A DNA stretch of 64,000 nucleotides from Acrocarpospora pleiomorpha (GCF_009687885.1 NZ_BLAF01000008.1:186001-250000); one strand, 5' to 3'; positions 8,902-18,534 are shown, counted from the stretch's first letter. The notes: a model not told the origin generated them from the letters alone. A program made the numbers and translations.

Positions 8902-10178
8902 ACACCGCCGATGCGTTCGGTGCCGCTGGCCGCGAGCGGACGGGGTTGGTTCCAGGTGGCCCTCGACAAGAGGGCCACATCATTGGTCAACACCCGCCGG
9001 ATATGCGTGATCAACCGGTACAGGTCGCGGCAGTAGACCGATGGATTGCGGAATCCACTACCGGAGCGATAACGATGCGGGTATAGCCCGGCGCCACAGA
9101 CAGCGGCGATATCGCAGGCCACACAGATTTCCGACAGCGCCCTGGCGCCGATCTGCCGGGCGGCGATGGCGGGCAGCAGCAGCGCGGCGTCGAATGGATC
9201 GCGTGACACATGCAGCAGCGTTCCACTGGCTCCGTCGTAAGCCGACTTCAACGTGTCGACCTGTTCGATGCCGCCGTTTGTTTCCACCACTACGATTGCC
9301 ACGGGAGACAGGCCGATCGACTCACTCCGGGACGGACGGCCGCACAGGAGCCGGATGATTTCACTGAACAACCGGACCCGGGTTTCTCGTTCGGGGGCGC
9401 CATACCAGCGGTCGAAGATGGCGACGAGCCAATCGCCATAGCTGGTGTCCGTCCCCGAGTGGCCAGGCGGGGGAGTATCCCAATTCCCGTGCGGGAGGAG
9501 GAAGTCTATGGTCGGCGGCCGGAATTCCAGCAACGCCTCGTACGTCGTCGCCGGGTCGTTGGCCAAGTCGATCGTGCACAGCAGACCGCCGAACAGGTGT
9601 CGGTATTCGGGGGCGGTCAGCCGTTCCAGCCCCGCCCGCACCTTCGTATAGGTTCCCTCACCGCTGGCGCGGCGGCGGTGGCGGTCCTGGCCCTCGGCGT
9701 CGCCGTCCAGGCTGACCCCGACGCGCACATTCAGTTCGGCGAACAGGCGCAGGAACGCCGCGTCGAGCAGGACTCCGTTGGTCTGAACGCTGACGGTCAA
9801 CTCGATACCGTCGAGGACTGAGCGGAGTTTTGTGACCGCATAGCGGATGCGGTCGAATCCGGCCAGCAGGGGTTCGCCGCCGTGCAGGAGGATCTCGATG
9901 CTGTTCAGGTTGTGCGCTTCGGCGTGTTCGGCGATACGCGTGGCCACGTGATCGATTGTGGTTCGTGACATACGGCGGGGCTGGCGGCGCCAGCCCTGGT
10001 CGGCCATCTCGTACATGTAACAGTAGTCACAGGCGAGATTGCAGCGGCTGTGTAGTTTGAGGATGAACTGCCGGAGTGGGGTCGGGCGCCATCCCGACTG
10101 AAGCAGTTCCGCGACATCGAGGCTCGCAGGCCATTCGGCATCACTGGTGGCAGTGTCTGGCCCGGAGTACTCTCCCAT
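8898..10178 (-). CDS. fxsB: FxsB-family radical SAM/SPASM cyclophane-forming peptide maturase
   Basis: 426 residues. The radical SAM motif CNLACDYC (Cys46, Cys50, Cys53) binds the catalytic [4Fe-4S] cluster, with the downstream family signature 'EILLHGGEPLLAG'. The C-terminal SPASM-type region has Cys at about 352, 355, 361 and 383 and contains LYPHRYRSG and NPSVYC, diagnostic of FxsB enzymes. The family links an aromatic ring of the precursor to the side chain two residues on, forming three-residue cyclophanes. ATG at 10178 has GGGAG 9 nt upstream. No HExxH domain is fused, unlike some longer FxsB proteins. The substrate is presumably the FxsA-like peptide at 5855. Confidence 0.92.
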   Translation of the reverse strand: MGEYSGPDTATSDAEWPASLDVAELLQSGWRPTPLRQFILKLHSRCNLACDYCYMYEMADQGWRRQPRRMSRTTIDHVATRIAEHAEAHNLNSIEILLHGGEPLLAGFDRIRYAVTKLRSVLDGIELTVSVQTNGVLLDAAFLRLFAELNVRVGVSLDGDAEGQDRHRRRASGEGTYTKVRAGLERLTAPEYRHLFGGLLCTIDLANDPATTYEALLEFRPPTIDFLLPHGNWDTPPPGHSGTDTSYGDWLVAIFDRWYGAPERETRVRLFSEIIRLLCGRPSRSESIGLSPVAIVVVETNGGIEQVDTLKSAYDGASGTLLHVSRDPFDAALLLPAIAARQIGARALSEICVACDIAAVCGAGLYPHRYRSGSGFRNPSVYCRDLYRLITHIRRVLTNDVALLSRATWNQPRPLAASGTERIGGV

Positions 10179-10297
10179 GCTGATCAGCTCCCAGGATGAG
10201 ATTTGAGCGCGGCCATGGGATACGTTCAGTCGCGAAGCGAATCCCCGTTAGCTGAGATCATGAAACCCCTACGGCGCATGGCAGAGCCCCGTATGTG

Positions 10298-10311
10298 CGG
10301 TAAGCTTACCG
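10298..10311. promoter_or_regulatory. perfect 14-bp palindrome upstream of fxsB
   Basis: CGGTAAGCTTACCG reads the same on both strands. It lies 119 nt upstream of the fxsB start codon and 11 nt past the stop codon of the GNAT gene, in a 143-nt gap. It could be an operator for fxsB or the base of a weak terminator for the glycosyltransferase/GNAT operon; no U-tract follows. Confidence 0.35.
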
Positions 10312-10321
10312 GAATTATCAT

Positions 10322-10903
10322 TCAGCTTAAGATGCCCGGATAGCACATTTCTCGGGTGATGGTCCAACGCTCGTGGTGCCGCCAGGAACCGTCAATCCAT
10401 ATCGGGGGCACGGAACAGTCCTGCCTGCGAAAACCAAGCCGTTTGACCAGATTCAGGCAGGCCGTATTCCCCGGTTGGATGTCGGCTTCGAGGCCATCCA
10501 GGTTGAGCCGGTGAAAGGCGATATGGAGAGTCAGTTCCACACCTTCGCGCATGTATCCTCGCCCCGTCATGCCGGAGAAGGCGCCAAAGCCGATCGCCCT
10601 TCGGAGCGGGTCATCGCGGTTGACCGGCCTTAAGTTGACGATGCCGGCCAACTCACCGGTGGAACGCAAGCACACCACCAGGCCCACGGCGGCGACGCCG
10701 TCAAAACGGTTGACGTAGGCCGCGAATGCCGCTGGGGTGGTCGGCATTGATATCCATTGCCGGTGCATCGCGAGACTTGACCTGGCCAACTCGATGAATT
10801 CGGGCTGATCGTCCGGTGTGACCTCGCGCACCAGCACGGAAGAGTACGGATTCGCATTCATCCCGTACAAATCTATGACACGGCATGCGCGCGCGGCGGT
10901 CAC
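10322..10903 (-). CDS. GNAT-family N-acetyltransferase
   Basis: About 193 residues. 'SSVLVREVTPDDQPEFIELAR' opens a RimJ/RimL-like GNAT fold, 'GRGYMREGVELTLHIAFHRL' is the acetyl-CoA loop region, and 'IQPGNTACLNLVKRLGFR' is the conserved C-terminal GNAT motif. GTG at 10903 overlaps the stop of the upstream glycosyltransferase (GTGA), so coupled translation is likely; ATG at 10861 is the alternative start. It lies between the glycosyltransferase operon and fxsB, all on one strand, so it could serve either. The acceptor substrate is unknown. Confidence 0.8.
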   Translation of the reverse strand: MTAARACRVIDLYGMNANPYSSVLVREVTPDDQPEFIELARSSLAMHRQWISMPTTPAAFAAYVNRFDGVAAVGLVVCLRSTGELAGIVNLRPVNRDDPLRRAIGFGAFSGMTGRGYMREGVELTLHIAFHRLNLDGLEADIQPGNTACLNLVKRLGFRRQDCSVPPIWIDGSWRHHERWTITREMCYPGILS

Positions 10904-12126
10904 CGGCGATTCCGGATTGCCCGGCCGAAGATCCATGTCCGCAGCAGGAGAAACCGCAGGCAGGTGGTCGCCAGGTTGGCCAGCACCAGCACGCCGAGTT
11001 CCAGCGCCTGGGCGGGGTCGGGGGCGAGGGCGTGCAGCAGGGCGAGTGAGCCGCCGGTCAGGCCCAGGCTCGCGGCGAAGACCACGAGGCCCTGGGCGTG
11101 GTGCAGCCAGAGGCCGCCGCCGCGCACTCCGAAGGCGAAACGGCGGTTCAGCGCGGTGTTGGCCACGGCGGTGACGAGGAGGGCGATGAGGTTGGCCGTC
11201 TGGGGGCCGGTTTGCGTGCGCAGCACGGCGTACAACATCAGGTAGGCGAGCGTGCATGCGACGCCGACGGCGGCGAAGCGCAGCAGCTGCCCGGCCAGAC
11301 CGGCGGGCACACCGGCGACGGGCAGGGGCGCCCGGCCGAACTGTTCGCGCAGCCGGGCCAGGGGCAGCCGGCCGGTGCCGAGCGCCTTGGCCAGCCGGGC
11401 GATGCCCTTGAGGTCGGCGATGGCGGTCCGCACGATGTCGACGCGGCTGTCGGGGTCGTCCACCCAGTCAACCGGCACCTCGTGGATGCGCAGCCCGGCG
11501 CGTTCGGTGAGCACGAGCAGTTCGGTGTCGAAGAACCAGCCGGTGTCCTCCACCAGGGGCAGCAGCCGCGCGGCCACGTCGGCGCGGAGGGCCTTGAAGC
11601 CGCACTGCGCGTCGGAGAAGCGGGCCCAGAGCGCGCCGCGCAGCAGCAGGTTGTAGCAGCGGGAGATGATCTCCCGTTTGGGGCCGCGGATCACGCGGGC
11701 GCCGCGGGTGAGCCGCGAGCCGATCGCCAGGTCGGAGTGGCCGGAGATGAGCGGAGCCACCAGCGGCAGCAGGGCGGTGAGGTCGGTGGACAGGTCGACG
11801 TCCATGTAGGCGAGCACCTGCGCGTCGGAGGCCGACCAGGCGTGCTTGAGCGCGCGGCCCCGCCCTTTGGCGGCCAGCCGCAGGGAGGTGACCTCCGGCA
11901 GTTCGGCGGCGAGCCGGGCCGCGATCCGCGGGGTGCCGTCGGTGCTGGCGTTGTCGGCGATCGTGATGCGAAAGGGGTACGGGAAGTCGTGCAGCAGGTG
12001 CTCGTGCAGGCGGCGCACGCATGGCTCCAGGTCGTCCTCCTCGTTGTGCACGGGGACCACGACATCCAGGACCGGTGCGCGCGCCTCCTGCCCGGCGGCT
12101 GCGACGTATGCGACTGAAGTGCTCAT
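10900..12126 (-). CDS. GT2 glycosyltransferase fused to a GtrA-like membrane domain
   Basis: 408 residues. The N-terminal part (about 18-245) is a dolichol-phosphate-mannose-synthase-like GT2: LDVVVPVHNEEDDL, TIADNASTDGT, the metal site YMDVDLSTD and 'SDAQCGFKALR'. The C-terminal part (about 265-400) has four hydrophobic segments typical of GtrA flippase-like domains ('LLRFAAVGVACTLAYLMLY'). Such fusions are thought to make and translocate a polyprenyl-phosphate sugar donor for extracytoplasmic glycosyltransferases. The upstream GT39-type enzyme in the same operon is the natural user of that donor. Confidence 0.88.
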   Translation of the reverse strand: MSTSVAYVAAAGQEARAPVLDVVVPVHNEEDDLEPCVRRLHEHLLHDFPYPFRITIADNASTDGTPRIAARLAAELPEVTSLRLAAKGRGRALKHAWSASDAQVLAYMDVDLSTDLTALLPLVAPLISGHSDLAIGSRLTRGARVIRGPKREIISRCYNLLLRGALWARFSDAQCGFKALRADVAARLLPLVEDTGWFFDTELLVLTERAGLRIHEVPVDWVDDPDSRVDIVRTAIADLKGIARLAKALGTGRLPLARLREQFGRAPLPVAGVPAGLAGQLLRFAAVGVACTLAYLMLYAVLRTQTGPQTANLIALLVTAVANTALNRRFAFGVRGGGLWLHHAQGLVVFAASLGLTGGSLALLHALAPDPAQALELGVLVLANLATTCLRFLLLRTWIFGRAIRNRR

Positions 12127-12190
12127 ATCCTCACCGTTGTCCGAATCGCTGTCAGGGCCTTGTGGTGTCGCTGTGGCGCGGCTGTGAAGG

Positions 12191-14173
12191 TCAGGAGGCC
12201 GAGCCGCTGGATGACGTCAGGTCGTAGACGGTGAGGCCGTCGACCGTGGTGGCCTGGAAGATGGCCGCCACCCATGCGGAGATCTGCGAGTCGCCGCGCA
12301 TGCCGTCGCCGCCGATGAAGTAGTGGATCCGCCGATCGGCGACGTACTGCTGGAACTGGGCGAGGGTGGGGGAGGGGTCGCTGCCGTTGAAGCCGCCGAT
12401 GGGCATGACGGGTTCGCCGGAGGCCAGCTGGTAGCCCGAGGCGTTCTGCGATCCGATCGCCGCCGCCACCCAGGTGTAGGAGTCGGCGTCGCGCCGCAGC
12501 AGCTCGACCACGTCCGCGCCGGGAGTGGAGGCGTTGAGCAGCCCGCCCATGCCCCCGCCCATGCCGCCGCCCCGCCCCATGCCGCCCTGCGCCCTGTCAC
12601 CCTGCCCCATGCCGTTTGGCGGCGTACCGCCCCAGGGCGCCCCACCGTTCCGCGCCGTGCCGACGCCTGGTGCGCCCGGGGGCATGCCCGGTCCGCGGCC
12701 GCCCCTGCCTCCGGAGTCGGCCGTCACGAATGGACCGGCCGACGGGATCGAGCCGCTGTGCGGGGTGGCGGCGGTGTCCATCGCGTACGCCGCCGGCCCG
12801 GCCAGGACCACGGTGAACGCCAGCGCCGCGATCATTCCGGCCACCCGCACGGGCAGCCGGGCGGAGGCCAGCAGTCCCAGCGCCGCCAGGAGCCCGCCGA
12901 GCAGCACCGCCCAGCGCAACCACGGCAGGAATTCGCCACTGCGTCCGAGCAGCTCGTACGACCACCAGGCCGTCACCGCCACGGTGGCAGCCGCGACGGG
13001 TGCCGCCCACGCGGTGTTCCACCGCCGCCACAGGGTCACCGCGCCCATGCCGGCCAGCGCGCCGAGGGCCGGAGCGAGGGCCACGGTGTAGTAGGCGTGG
13101 AAGATGCCCGCCATGAAGCTGAACACCCCGGCGGTGATCAGCAGCCAGCCGCCCCACAACACGAACCCGGCGCGGGTTCGGTCGGTGCGTGCCGTGCGGG
13201 CCGTCACCGCGAGGCCCACGGCCAGCAGGATGAGCGCGGCGGGCAGCAGCCAGGCGACCTGGCCGCCCTGCGCGGCGTCGAACATGCGCGTCCACCCGGT
13301 CTCGCCCCAGCCGCCGCCAGGACCGCCGCCGACGCTGCCGGTTTCGTTGCCGTTCAGGCGGCCGAGGCCGTTGTAGCCCAGGGTCAGCTCCAGGAGGCTG
13401 TTGCGCTGCGAACCGCCGATGTAGGGGCGCGCCGACGCGGGCACCAGCTCGACGATCGCGACGTACCAGCCGCTCGACACGATCAGCGCGACACCCGCCA
13501 GGAGCAGTTGCAGGATGCGCCTGCCGAGCTTGGGCGGCCCCGCGATGAGGTAGACCAGCGCGAACACGGGGACCACCAGCAGCGCCTGAAGCATCTTGGC
13601 CAGGAAGCCGAAGCCGACGAAGACCCCGGCCCACACCAGCCACTTGGTGGCGCCGCTCTCGACGGCCCGCACGGTCGCGTACGCACCGGCGACCAGGAGC
13701 AGCACCAGCAGCGCGTCGGGGTTGTTGAAGCGGAACATCAGCACCGCCACCGGCGTCAGCGTCATCACGGCGCCGGCGATGAGGCCCGCCGCCGGTCCGT
13801 ACCAGCGCCGTACGGTCGCGAAGAGCAGCCCGACCGCGGCGACGCCCATCAGCGCCTGCGGCACCAGGATGCTCCAGGCGTTGACGCCGAACAGCCGCGC
13901 CGACAGGGCCATCACCCAGAGCGAGGCGGGCGTCTTGTCGACGGTGATCGAGTTGCCCGCGTCCGAGGAGCCGAAGAAGAACGCCGTCCAATCCTGCGAT
14001 CCGGCCTGCGCCGCCGCCGAGTAGAACGAGTTCGCCCAGCCGGAGGCGCCCAGGCCCCACAAGTAGAGCACGGCGGTGGCCAGCAGCAGCACCGGCAGGG
14101 CCAGGTGCCTCTTACGGCGCGTTGGGGTGGGCGATGGTAGATCTACCGACATCGCGGGCAACGTGGAGCTCAA
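12191..14173 (-). CDS. GT39-type membrane glycosyltransferase (ArnT/YkcB-like)
   Basis: 660 residues with about 11-13 transmembrane segments. 'WANSFYSAAAQAGSQDWTAFFFG' followed by 'ITVDKTPASLWVMAL' is the extracytoplasmic catalytic loop of this family, which transfers sugars from polyprenyl-phosphate donors. A glycine/proline-rich linker (about 490-545) precedes a soluble C-terminal domain predicted to face outside. ATG at 14173 is used; residue 8 is also Met. It sits in an operon with a two-component system upstream and the GT2-GtrA gene downstream, a common actinobacterial cassette for cell-envelope glycosylation. Confidence 0.88.
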   Translation of the reverse strand: MSSTLPAMSVDLPSPTPTRRKRHLALPVLLLATAVLYLWGLGASGWANSFYSAAAQAGSQDWTAFFFGSSDAGNSITVDKTPASLWVMALSARLFGVNAWSILVPQALMGVAAVGLLFATVRRWYGPAAGLIAGAVMTLTPVAVLMFRFNNPDALLVLLLVAGAYATVRAVESGATKWLVWAGVFVGFGFLAKMLQALLVVPVFALVYLIAGPPKLGRRILQLLLAGVALIVSSGWYVAIVELVPASARPYIGGSQRNSLLELTLGYNGLGRLNGNETGSVGGGPGGGWGETGWTRMFDAAQGGQVAWLLPAALILLAVGLAVTARTARTDRTRAGFVLWGGWLLITAGVFSFMAGIFHAYYTVALAPALGALAGMGAVTLWRRWNTAWAAPVAAATVAVTAWWSYELLGRSGEFLPWLRWAVLLGGLLAALGLLASARLPVRVAGMIAALAFTVVLAGPAAYAMDTAATPHSGSIPSAGPFVTADSGGRGGRGPGMPPGAPGVGTARNGGAPWGGTPPNGMGQGDRAQGGMGRGGGMGGGMGGLLNASTPGADVVELLRRDADSYTWVAAAIGSQNASGYQLASGEPVMPIGGFNGSDPSPTLAQFQQYVADRRIHYFIGGDGMRGDSQISAWVAAIFQATTVDGLTVYDLTSSSGSAS

Positions 14174-14262
14174 CGGTGCGTCCTTTCGTCCGTGCGTACC
14201 CGAGAACTGTCGGCCACCGGACTGTCCGCTCCTTGTGCCGGCGCTGTGCGCAGGCTGTGAGC

Positions 14263-15717
14263 TCAGGTCTTCAGCGGCAACCGCACGGTGAACCGGGTGC
14301 GGCCGGGCACGCTGTCCACGTCCACGCTCCCGCCCTGCGCGTCGAGCACCGCGCGCACGATGGCCAGCCCGAGGCCGGTGCTGCCCGCCGCCCGGGAGCG
14401 GGAGCCGTCGCCGCGGGCGAACCGCTCGAAGATGTGCGGCAGCAGGTCGGCCGGGATGCCGTGGCCGGTGTCGACCACCCGCAGCACGGCCTGCTCGCCG
14501 CGGGCGCTCACGCTGACCGTGACGCGGGTGCCCTCGGGCGTGTGCGTGCGCGCGTTGGCCAGCAGGTTCGCCAGCACCTGCTGCAGCCGCGCCGGGTCGC
14601 CGACGACCATGACGGGCTCCTCGGGCAGGTCCAGCCGCCAGTCATGCCGCGGGCCCGCGGCATGGGCGTCGCTGACCGCGTTGACCGTCAGCATGGACAG
14701 GTCGACGGGTTCATGCGCGAGCGGCCGGCCGGCGTCCAGGCGGGCCAGCAGCAGCATGTCCTCGACCAGGGCGGTCATCCGCCGCGCTTCGGATTCCACC
14801 CGGCCAAGCACGTGCGCCACCTCGGGCGGCACGGGCCGCGGGCCGCGCCGGCTCAGTTCGGCGTAGCCGCGGATCGCCGCCAGCGGGGTGCGCAGCTCGT
14901 GGCTGGCGTCGGCGACGAACTGGCGCACCTGCGTCTCGCTGGCGTGCCGTACCTCCAGGGCGTTGCCGACGTGGTCCAGCATGCGGTTCAGCGCCGCACC
15001 CACCTGGCCGACCTCGGTGCGCGCGTCGGCGTCGGCCTCGGCGACCCGCTGCGGCAGCTCCACCTCGCCGCGGTCCAGGGTCAGCTGCGACACCCGGGTG
15101 GCGGTGGCCGCCACCCGGGACAACGGCCGCAACGTCCGCCCCACGATCACCACGCCGATGTACGCCACGGCCAGCAGCATCAGCACGCTCACCCCGGCCA
15201 CCACCCCGGCCACCAGGTACAGCGTCTCCTTCGTGTCCGCCAGCGGCAGCCCGGTGACCAGGACCGCGCCGTCGGGCAGGTTCCGCGCGATCAGGCGGTA
15301 GTCGCCCAGCTCGCCGAGGTCGTAGCTGCGCGGCGCGGCGCCCACCGGAATCGCCGGGAGTGTGGCGCCGAGGTGGCCGGCGTCCGCCGGCCCGTTCTCC
15401 GTCAGCACGTCCGCGTTGACGACCACGCCGTCGCAGATCCACGCCGACAGGGTGCCGATGACCTGCCCGGGCGGGAAGTCCCGCCCTCGTGGTTGCGCGC
15501 AACCGGGCGGGCCGGTGCGGGGGAGCGGGTCGAAGCCGCGCGGCGCCCGGTTCGCCGCCGCTGTCAGCTGGCCGTCGACGCGGTCGTAGAGCACCTTGTT
15601 CAGCGTCACCTCGGCGGTCACGCCGACGACCAGGAACGCGGCCCCGAGCAGGGCGAGCATGGCCGCCACCAGGCGGGCCCGCAACGACCAGCGCTTACTC
15701 AGCGGGCTTGAGAACAT
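14263..15717 (-). CDS. HAMP-containing sensor histidine kinase
   Basis: 484 residues. There is an N-terminal membrane segment (about 13-35), an extracytoplasmic sensor region, a second membrane segment near 155-180, HAMP, the phospho-acceptor H-box DASHELRTPLAAIRGYAEL, then the ATPase domain with N-box (NLLANARTHTPEGT), G1 (RVVDTGHGIP) and G2 (STGLGLAIV). It overlaps the end of the response-regulator gene by 23 nt, so the two form a coupled TcrA/MprAB-type pair. The signal is unknown; the downstream glycosyltransferases suggest an envelope-related regulon. Confidence 0.93.
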   Translation of the reverse strand: MFSSPLSKRWSLRARLVAAMLALLGAAFLVVGVTAEVTLNKVLYDRVDGQLTAAANRAPRGFDPLPRTGPPGCAQPRGRDFPPGQVIGTLSAWICDGVVVNADVLTENGPADAGHLGATLPAIPVGAAPRSYDLGELGDYRLIARNLPDGAVLVTGLPLADTKETLYLVAGVVAGVSVLMLLAVAYIGVVIVGRTLRPLSRVAATATRVSQLTLDRGEVELPQRVAEADADARTEVGQVGAALNRMLDHVGNALEVRHASETQVRQFVADASHELRTPLAAIRGYAELSRRGPRPVPPEVAHVLGRVESEARRMTALVEDMLLLARLDAGRPLAHEPVDLSMLTVNAVSDAHAAGPRHDWRLDLPEEPVMVVGDPARLQQVLANLLANARTHTPEGTRVTVSVSARGEQAVLRVVDTGHGIPADLLPHIFERFARGDGSRSRAAGSTGLGLAIVRAVLDAQGGSVDVDSVPGRTRFTVRLPLKT

Positions 15718-16399
15718 ACCCCGCGCCGCGCAATGTGTGGATCATCGGTGCCCGGCCGGCGTCGATCTTCTTGCGCAGGTACGAGACGTACAGCTCCACC
15801 ACGTTCGCCTGCCCGCCGAAGTCGTAGTTCCACACCCGGTCGAGGATCTGCGCCTTGCTGAGGACCCGGCGCGGATTGCGCATCAGGAAGCGCAGCAGCT
15901 CGAACTCCTTGGCCGTCAGGGTGATCAGTTCACCGCCGCGCCGTACCTCGTGGCTGTCCTCGTCCATGACCAGGTCTCCGAGCACGAGCCGGGAGTCGGC
16001 GCGCAGCTCCGAACGGGCGGCCCGGCGCATCAGGCCGCGCAGCCGCGCCACCACCTCCTCCAGGCTGAACGGCTTGGTCACGTAGTCGTCGCCACCCGCC
16101 GTCAGCCCCGCTATCCGGTCCTCGACCGAGTCCTTCGCGGTCAGGAACAGCACCGGCACCTCCGGCGCCTCCCCGCGCAGCCGCCGCAACACCTCCAGCC
16201 CGTCGATGTCGGGCAGCATCACGTCGAGCACGACGGCGTCCGGCCGGAAACCGCGCGCGACCCGGACGGCGCTCAGGCCGTCTCCGGCGCTGCGCACCTC
16301 CCAGCCCTCGTAGCGCAGCGCCATGGCCAGCAACTCCGCCAGGGTGGGCTCATCATCCACCACCAGGACCCGTACCGGGCCAGTGTGCGCCAGCATCAT
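15695..16399 (-). CDS. OmpR-family response regulator
   Basis: 234 residues. The receiver domain (about 9-122) has the acidic pocket VDDEPT and the phospho-acceptor Asp in 'PDAVVLDVMLPDIDGLEVL', with Thr/Lys switch residues in FLTAKDS and VTKPFS. The DNA-binding winged helix (about 140-232) ends in 'VVELYVSYLRKKID' and 'IHTLRGAGYVLK'. It is the first gene of the leftward operon with the kinase and glycosyltransferases. The promoter should lie in the 82-nt gap shared with the divergent deacetylase gene. Confidence 0.93.
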   Translation of the reverse strand: MMLAHTGPVRVLVVDDEPTLAELLAMALRYEGWEVRSAGDGLSAVRVARGFRPDAVVLDVMLPDIDGLEVLRRLRGEAPEVPVLFLTAKDSVEDRIAGLTAGGDDYVTKPFSLEEVVARLRGLMRRAARSELRADSRLVLGDLVMDEDSHEVRRGGELITLTAKEFELLRFLMRNPRRVLSKAQILDRVWNYDFGGQANVVELYVSYLRKKIDAGRAPMIHTLRGAGYVLKPAE

Positions 16400-16481
16400 G
16401 GTCCGATTGTCGGGAATGATGCTGAGTGCGACCTTTCGTCATCCTGTGTATCAGCTGTGAGCACGGAGGAAGGGGGTCACC

Positions 16482-17393
16482 ATGCCCAAGGAAATCGAAT
16501 GCGTGTTCGGGGTTGACGTCGACGCCGTCGCCGGATGGCTCGGCTCGTACGGTGGCGAGGACTCGCCCTCGGACATCCAGCGAGGGATGTTCGCCGGGGA
16601 CGTCGGCATCCCACGGCTCCTGAACCTCTTCAAGAGGTACGACCTGCCGGCGACCTGGTTCATCCCAGGTCACTCGATCGAGACCTTCCCGGACTCGATC
16701 AAGATGGTCGTCGACGCCGGTCACGAGATCGGCGCGCACGGCTACTCGCACGAGAACCCCGTCGCGATGACCCCCCAACAGGAAGAGGACGTCCTCGCCT
16801 ACTGTGTCGACCTCATCGAACAGGTCAGCGGCAGAGCTCCTCGCGGCTACGTCGCGCCCTGGTGGGAGATGTCGGCCAACACCGCCACGCTGCTGAAGAA
16901 GTACGGATTCACCTACGACCACAGCCAGGGCCTCCACGACTTCATGCCGTTCTACGCCCGGGTCGGTGACTCCTGGACGAAAATCGACTACAGCCAGGAG
17001 GCCGGCGCCTGGATGAAGCCGCTGCGGCGCGGCGAGATCCTCGACCTGGTCGAGATCGGCGCCAACTGGTACACCGACGACCTGCCACCGATGATGTTCA
17101 TCAAGAAGTCCCCCAACAGCGCGGGCTGGGTGAACCCCCGCGACGTCGAATCATGGTGGAAGGACCAGTTCGACTGGGTTTACCGCGAGCAGGACTACGG
17201 CGTTTTCGCCTTCACCATCCACCCTGACGTCTCCGGGCGCCCTCAGATGCTGCTCATGCTCGAGCGCCTGATCGAGTACATCACCGCCCACGAGGGCGTC
17301 ACCTGGACCACCATGGAGGCGGCCGCGAACGACTTCCGCCGGCGCTACCCATTCCCTGGTCCCACAGGCAGCCCATACATGCCGGGTTCCTGA
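16482..17393 (+). CDS. polysaccharide deacetylase family protein (CE4/PuuE-like)
   Basis: 303 residues, no signal peptide. The N-terminal '[16 protein letters not shown]' carries the catalytic/metal Asp pair, '[14 protein letters not shown]' is the His-x-x-x-His metal motif, and '[10 protein letters not shown]' plus '[15 protein letters not shown]' are the later conserved motifs. The cyclic-imidase/peptidoglycan-deacetylase-like subgroup acts on cytoplasmic amide substrates in several bacteria, so the real substrate is open. A strong ribosome site (GGAGGAAGGGGG) precedes the ATG. It is divergent from the response regulator. Confidence 0.88.
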   Translation: MPKEIECVFGVDVDAVAGWLGSYGGEDSPSDIQRGMFAGDVGIPRLLNLFKRYDLPATWFIPGHSIETFPDSIKMVVDAGHEIGAHGYSHENPVAMTPQQEEDVLAYCVDLIEQVSGRAPRGYVAPWWEMSANTATLLKKYGFTYDHSQGLHDFMPFYARVGDSWTKIDYSQEAGAWMKPLRRGEILDLVEIGANWYTDDLPPMMFIKKSPNSAGWVNPRDVESWWKDQFDWVYREQDYGVFAFTIHPDVSGRPQMLLMLERLIEYITAHEGVTWTTMEAAANDFRRRYPFPGPTGSPYMPGS

Positions 17394-17426
17394 ACCGACA
17401 AACGCCTCATAGACGCCTTCCGCGGT

Positions 17427-17440
17427 ACTGTAACGATTTA
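17427..17440 (+). promoter_or_regulatory. 14-nt copy of the mannan-locus promoter motif
   Basis: ACTGTAACGATTTA here differs at one base from ACTGTAACGATCTA at 18706-18719. It lies between the convergent deacetylase and LacI genes, where no promoter is expected, so it may be an auxiliary operator or chance. Confidence 0.3.
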
Positions 17441-17496
17441 GTCATCAGGACGGTAGGAGGGACACGCGCTACTGTCAAGAGTCGGTCGGACGCTTC

Positions 17497-18534
17497 TCAG
17501 GTGCGAGGTGGCGCCGTCGACCGGCGTGGGACCAGGCTTGGCGGTTGCGTGGCGTGGGACTCGTGCTCGACGCCGTTCATCACGTCGAACAGGGCATTCG
17601 TGACCTCGACGCCGAATGCGTAGATGTCATGGCTCATCGCCGACAGCGCAGGACGCGTGAGCTGGCACAACAGCGAGTCGTCCCAGGCCAGTATGGACAG
17701 GTCCTCGGGAACCGACAGGCCGAACTCGTCGACGACGTTCAGCGCGGCGACCGCCATGAGGTCGTTGTCGAAGATGATCGCGGTGGGCCGTCCGGGCTCA
17801 AGCAGCAACCGGCGGACCGCTCTGCTCCCCTGTACGGCCGAGAAGTCGGCGGCCACGGTGCGGCCCTCGATGCCCAGTTCGCCCACCACCTCCTCGAACG
17901 CCGCGGTCCGGATCACCGAGTGGCCGAGTTCGGCCAGGCCGGAGACCCGTCCGACGCAGCGATGACCCAGCGCGGCCAGGTACCGCACGGCCTCCCGGAT
18001 CCCGGCGGCGTCATCGGTCCAGACCGAGGTGAACGGTCCGGCCAGTGACGGGTGCCCGACGACGACCGCCGGCAACCCGATCTCCGCGAGCGCGGGAATG
18101 CGAGGATCGTCCACTTTCAGGTCGACCAGGATGCTGCCGTTGACCCGCCCGCCCTGCCACCACTCGCGATGGACCTCGATCTCCTCGTCGGCCTCGATCA
18201 CCCGCAGCAGCAGCGAGCACCCGCGCTTGCCGAGCACGCTCTCGATCCCGGAGACGAACTCCATGTAGAACGGCTCGAGCCCGAGCAGCCGGGCCGGCCG
18301 CGCGATGGCGAGACCGACCGTGTGCACCGCGTGCCCGGACAGTGCGGCAGCGGCCAGATTCGGACGCCAGCCCAGGTCGCGGGCGGCTTTCAGGATGCGT
18401 TCCTTGGTGGCCGCCGACACGCCGGGCCGATCGTGCAACGCCATCGTCACCGCCGAAGGCGACACCCCGGCAAGCGCGGCAACGTCCTTGATCGTCACCC
18501 TGCGATCCCTGCGGGCCGCACCCATCTCCGTCAC
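17497..18534 (-). CDS. LacI-family transcriptional regulator
   Basis: 345 residues. The N-terminal helix-turn-helix VTIKDVAALAGVSPSAVTMAL and hinge 'GWRPNLAAAALSG' are typical, followed by a periplasmic-binding-protein-like effector domain ('PTAIIFDNDLMAVAALNVVDEFGL', 'LSILAWDDS'). GTG at 18534 has AAGG upstream; the in-frame ATG at 18525 is an alternative. Divergent from the GH1 gene, it is the obvious local repressor of the mannan genes, with a sugar as inducer. That role is inferred from context. Confidence 0.9.
   Translation of the reverse strand: MTEMGAARRDRRVTIKDVAALAGVSPSAVTMALHDRPGVSAATKERILKAARDLGWRPNLAAAALSGHAVHTVGLAIARPARLLGLEPFYMEFVSGIESVLGKRGCSLLLRVIEADEEIEVHREWWQGGRVNGSILVDLKVDDPRIPALAEIGLPAVVVGHPSLAGPFTSVWTDDAAGIREAVRYLAALGHRCVGRVSGLAELGHSVIRTAAFEEVVGELGIEGRTVAADFSAVQGSRAVRRLLLEPGRPTAIIFDNDLMAVAALNVVDEFGLSVPEDLSILAWDDSLLCQLTRPALSAMSHDIYAFGVEVTNALFDVMNGVEHESHATQPPSLVPRRSTAPPRT

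Noticed and set aside
12323..14140. 605-codon open frame on the + strand
   Set aside because: It is antisense to the GT39-type glycosyltransferase; composition is the Arg/Gly/Ala/Gln-rich shadow pattern of high-GC DNA, with no recognisable motif.
14122..15711. 529-codon open frame on the + strand
   Set aside because: Antisense shadow of the histidine kinase gene, with His/Gln/Arg-rich composition and no domain.
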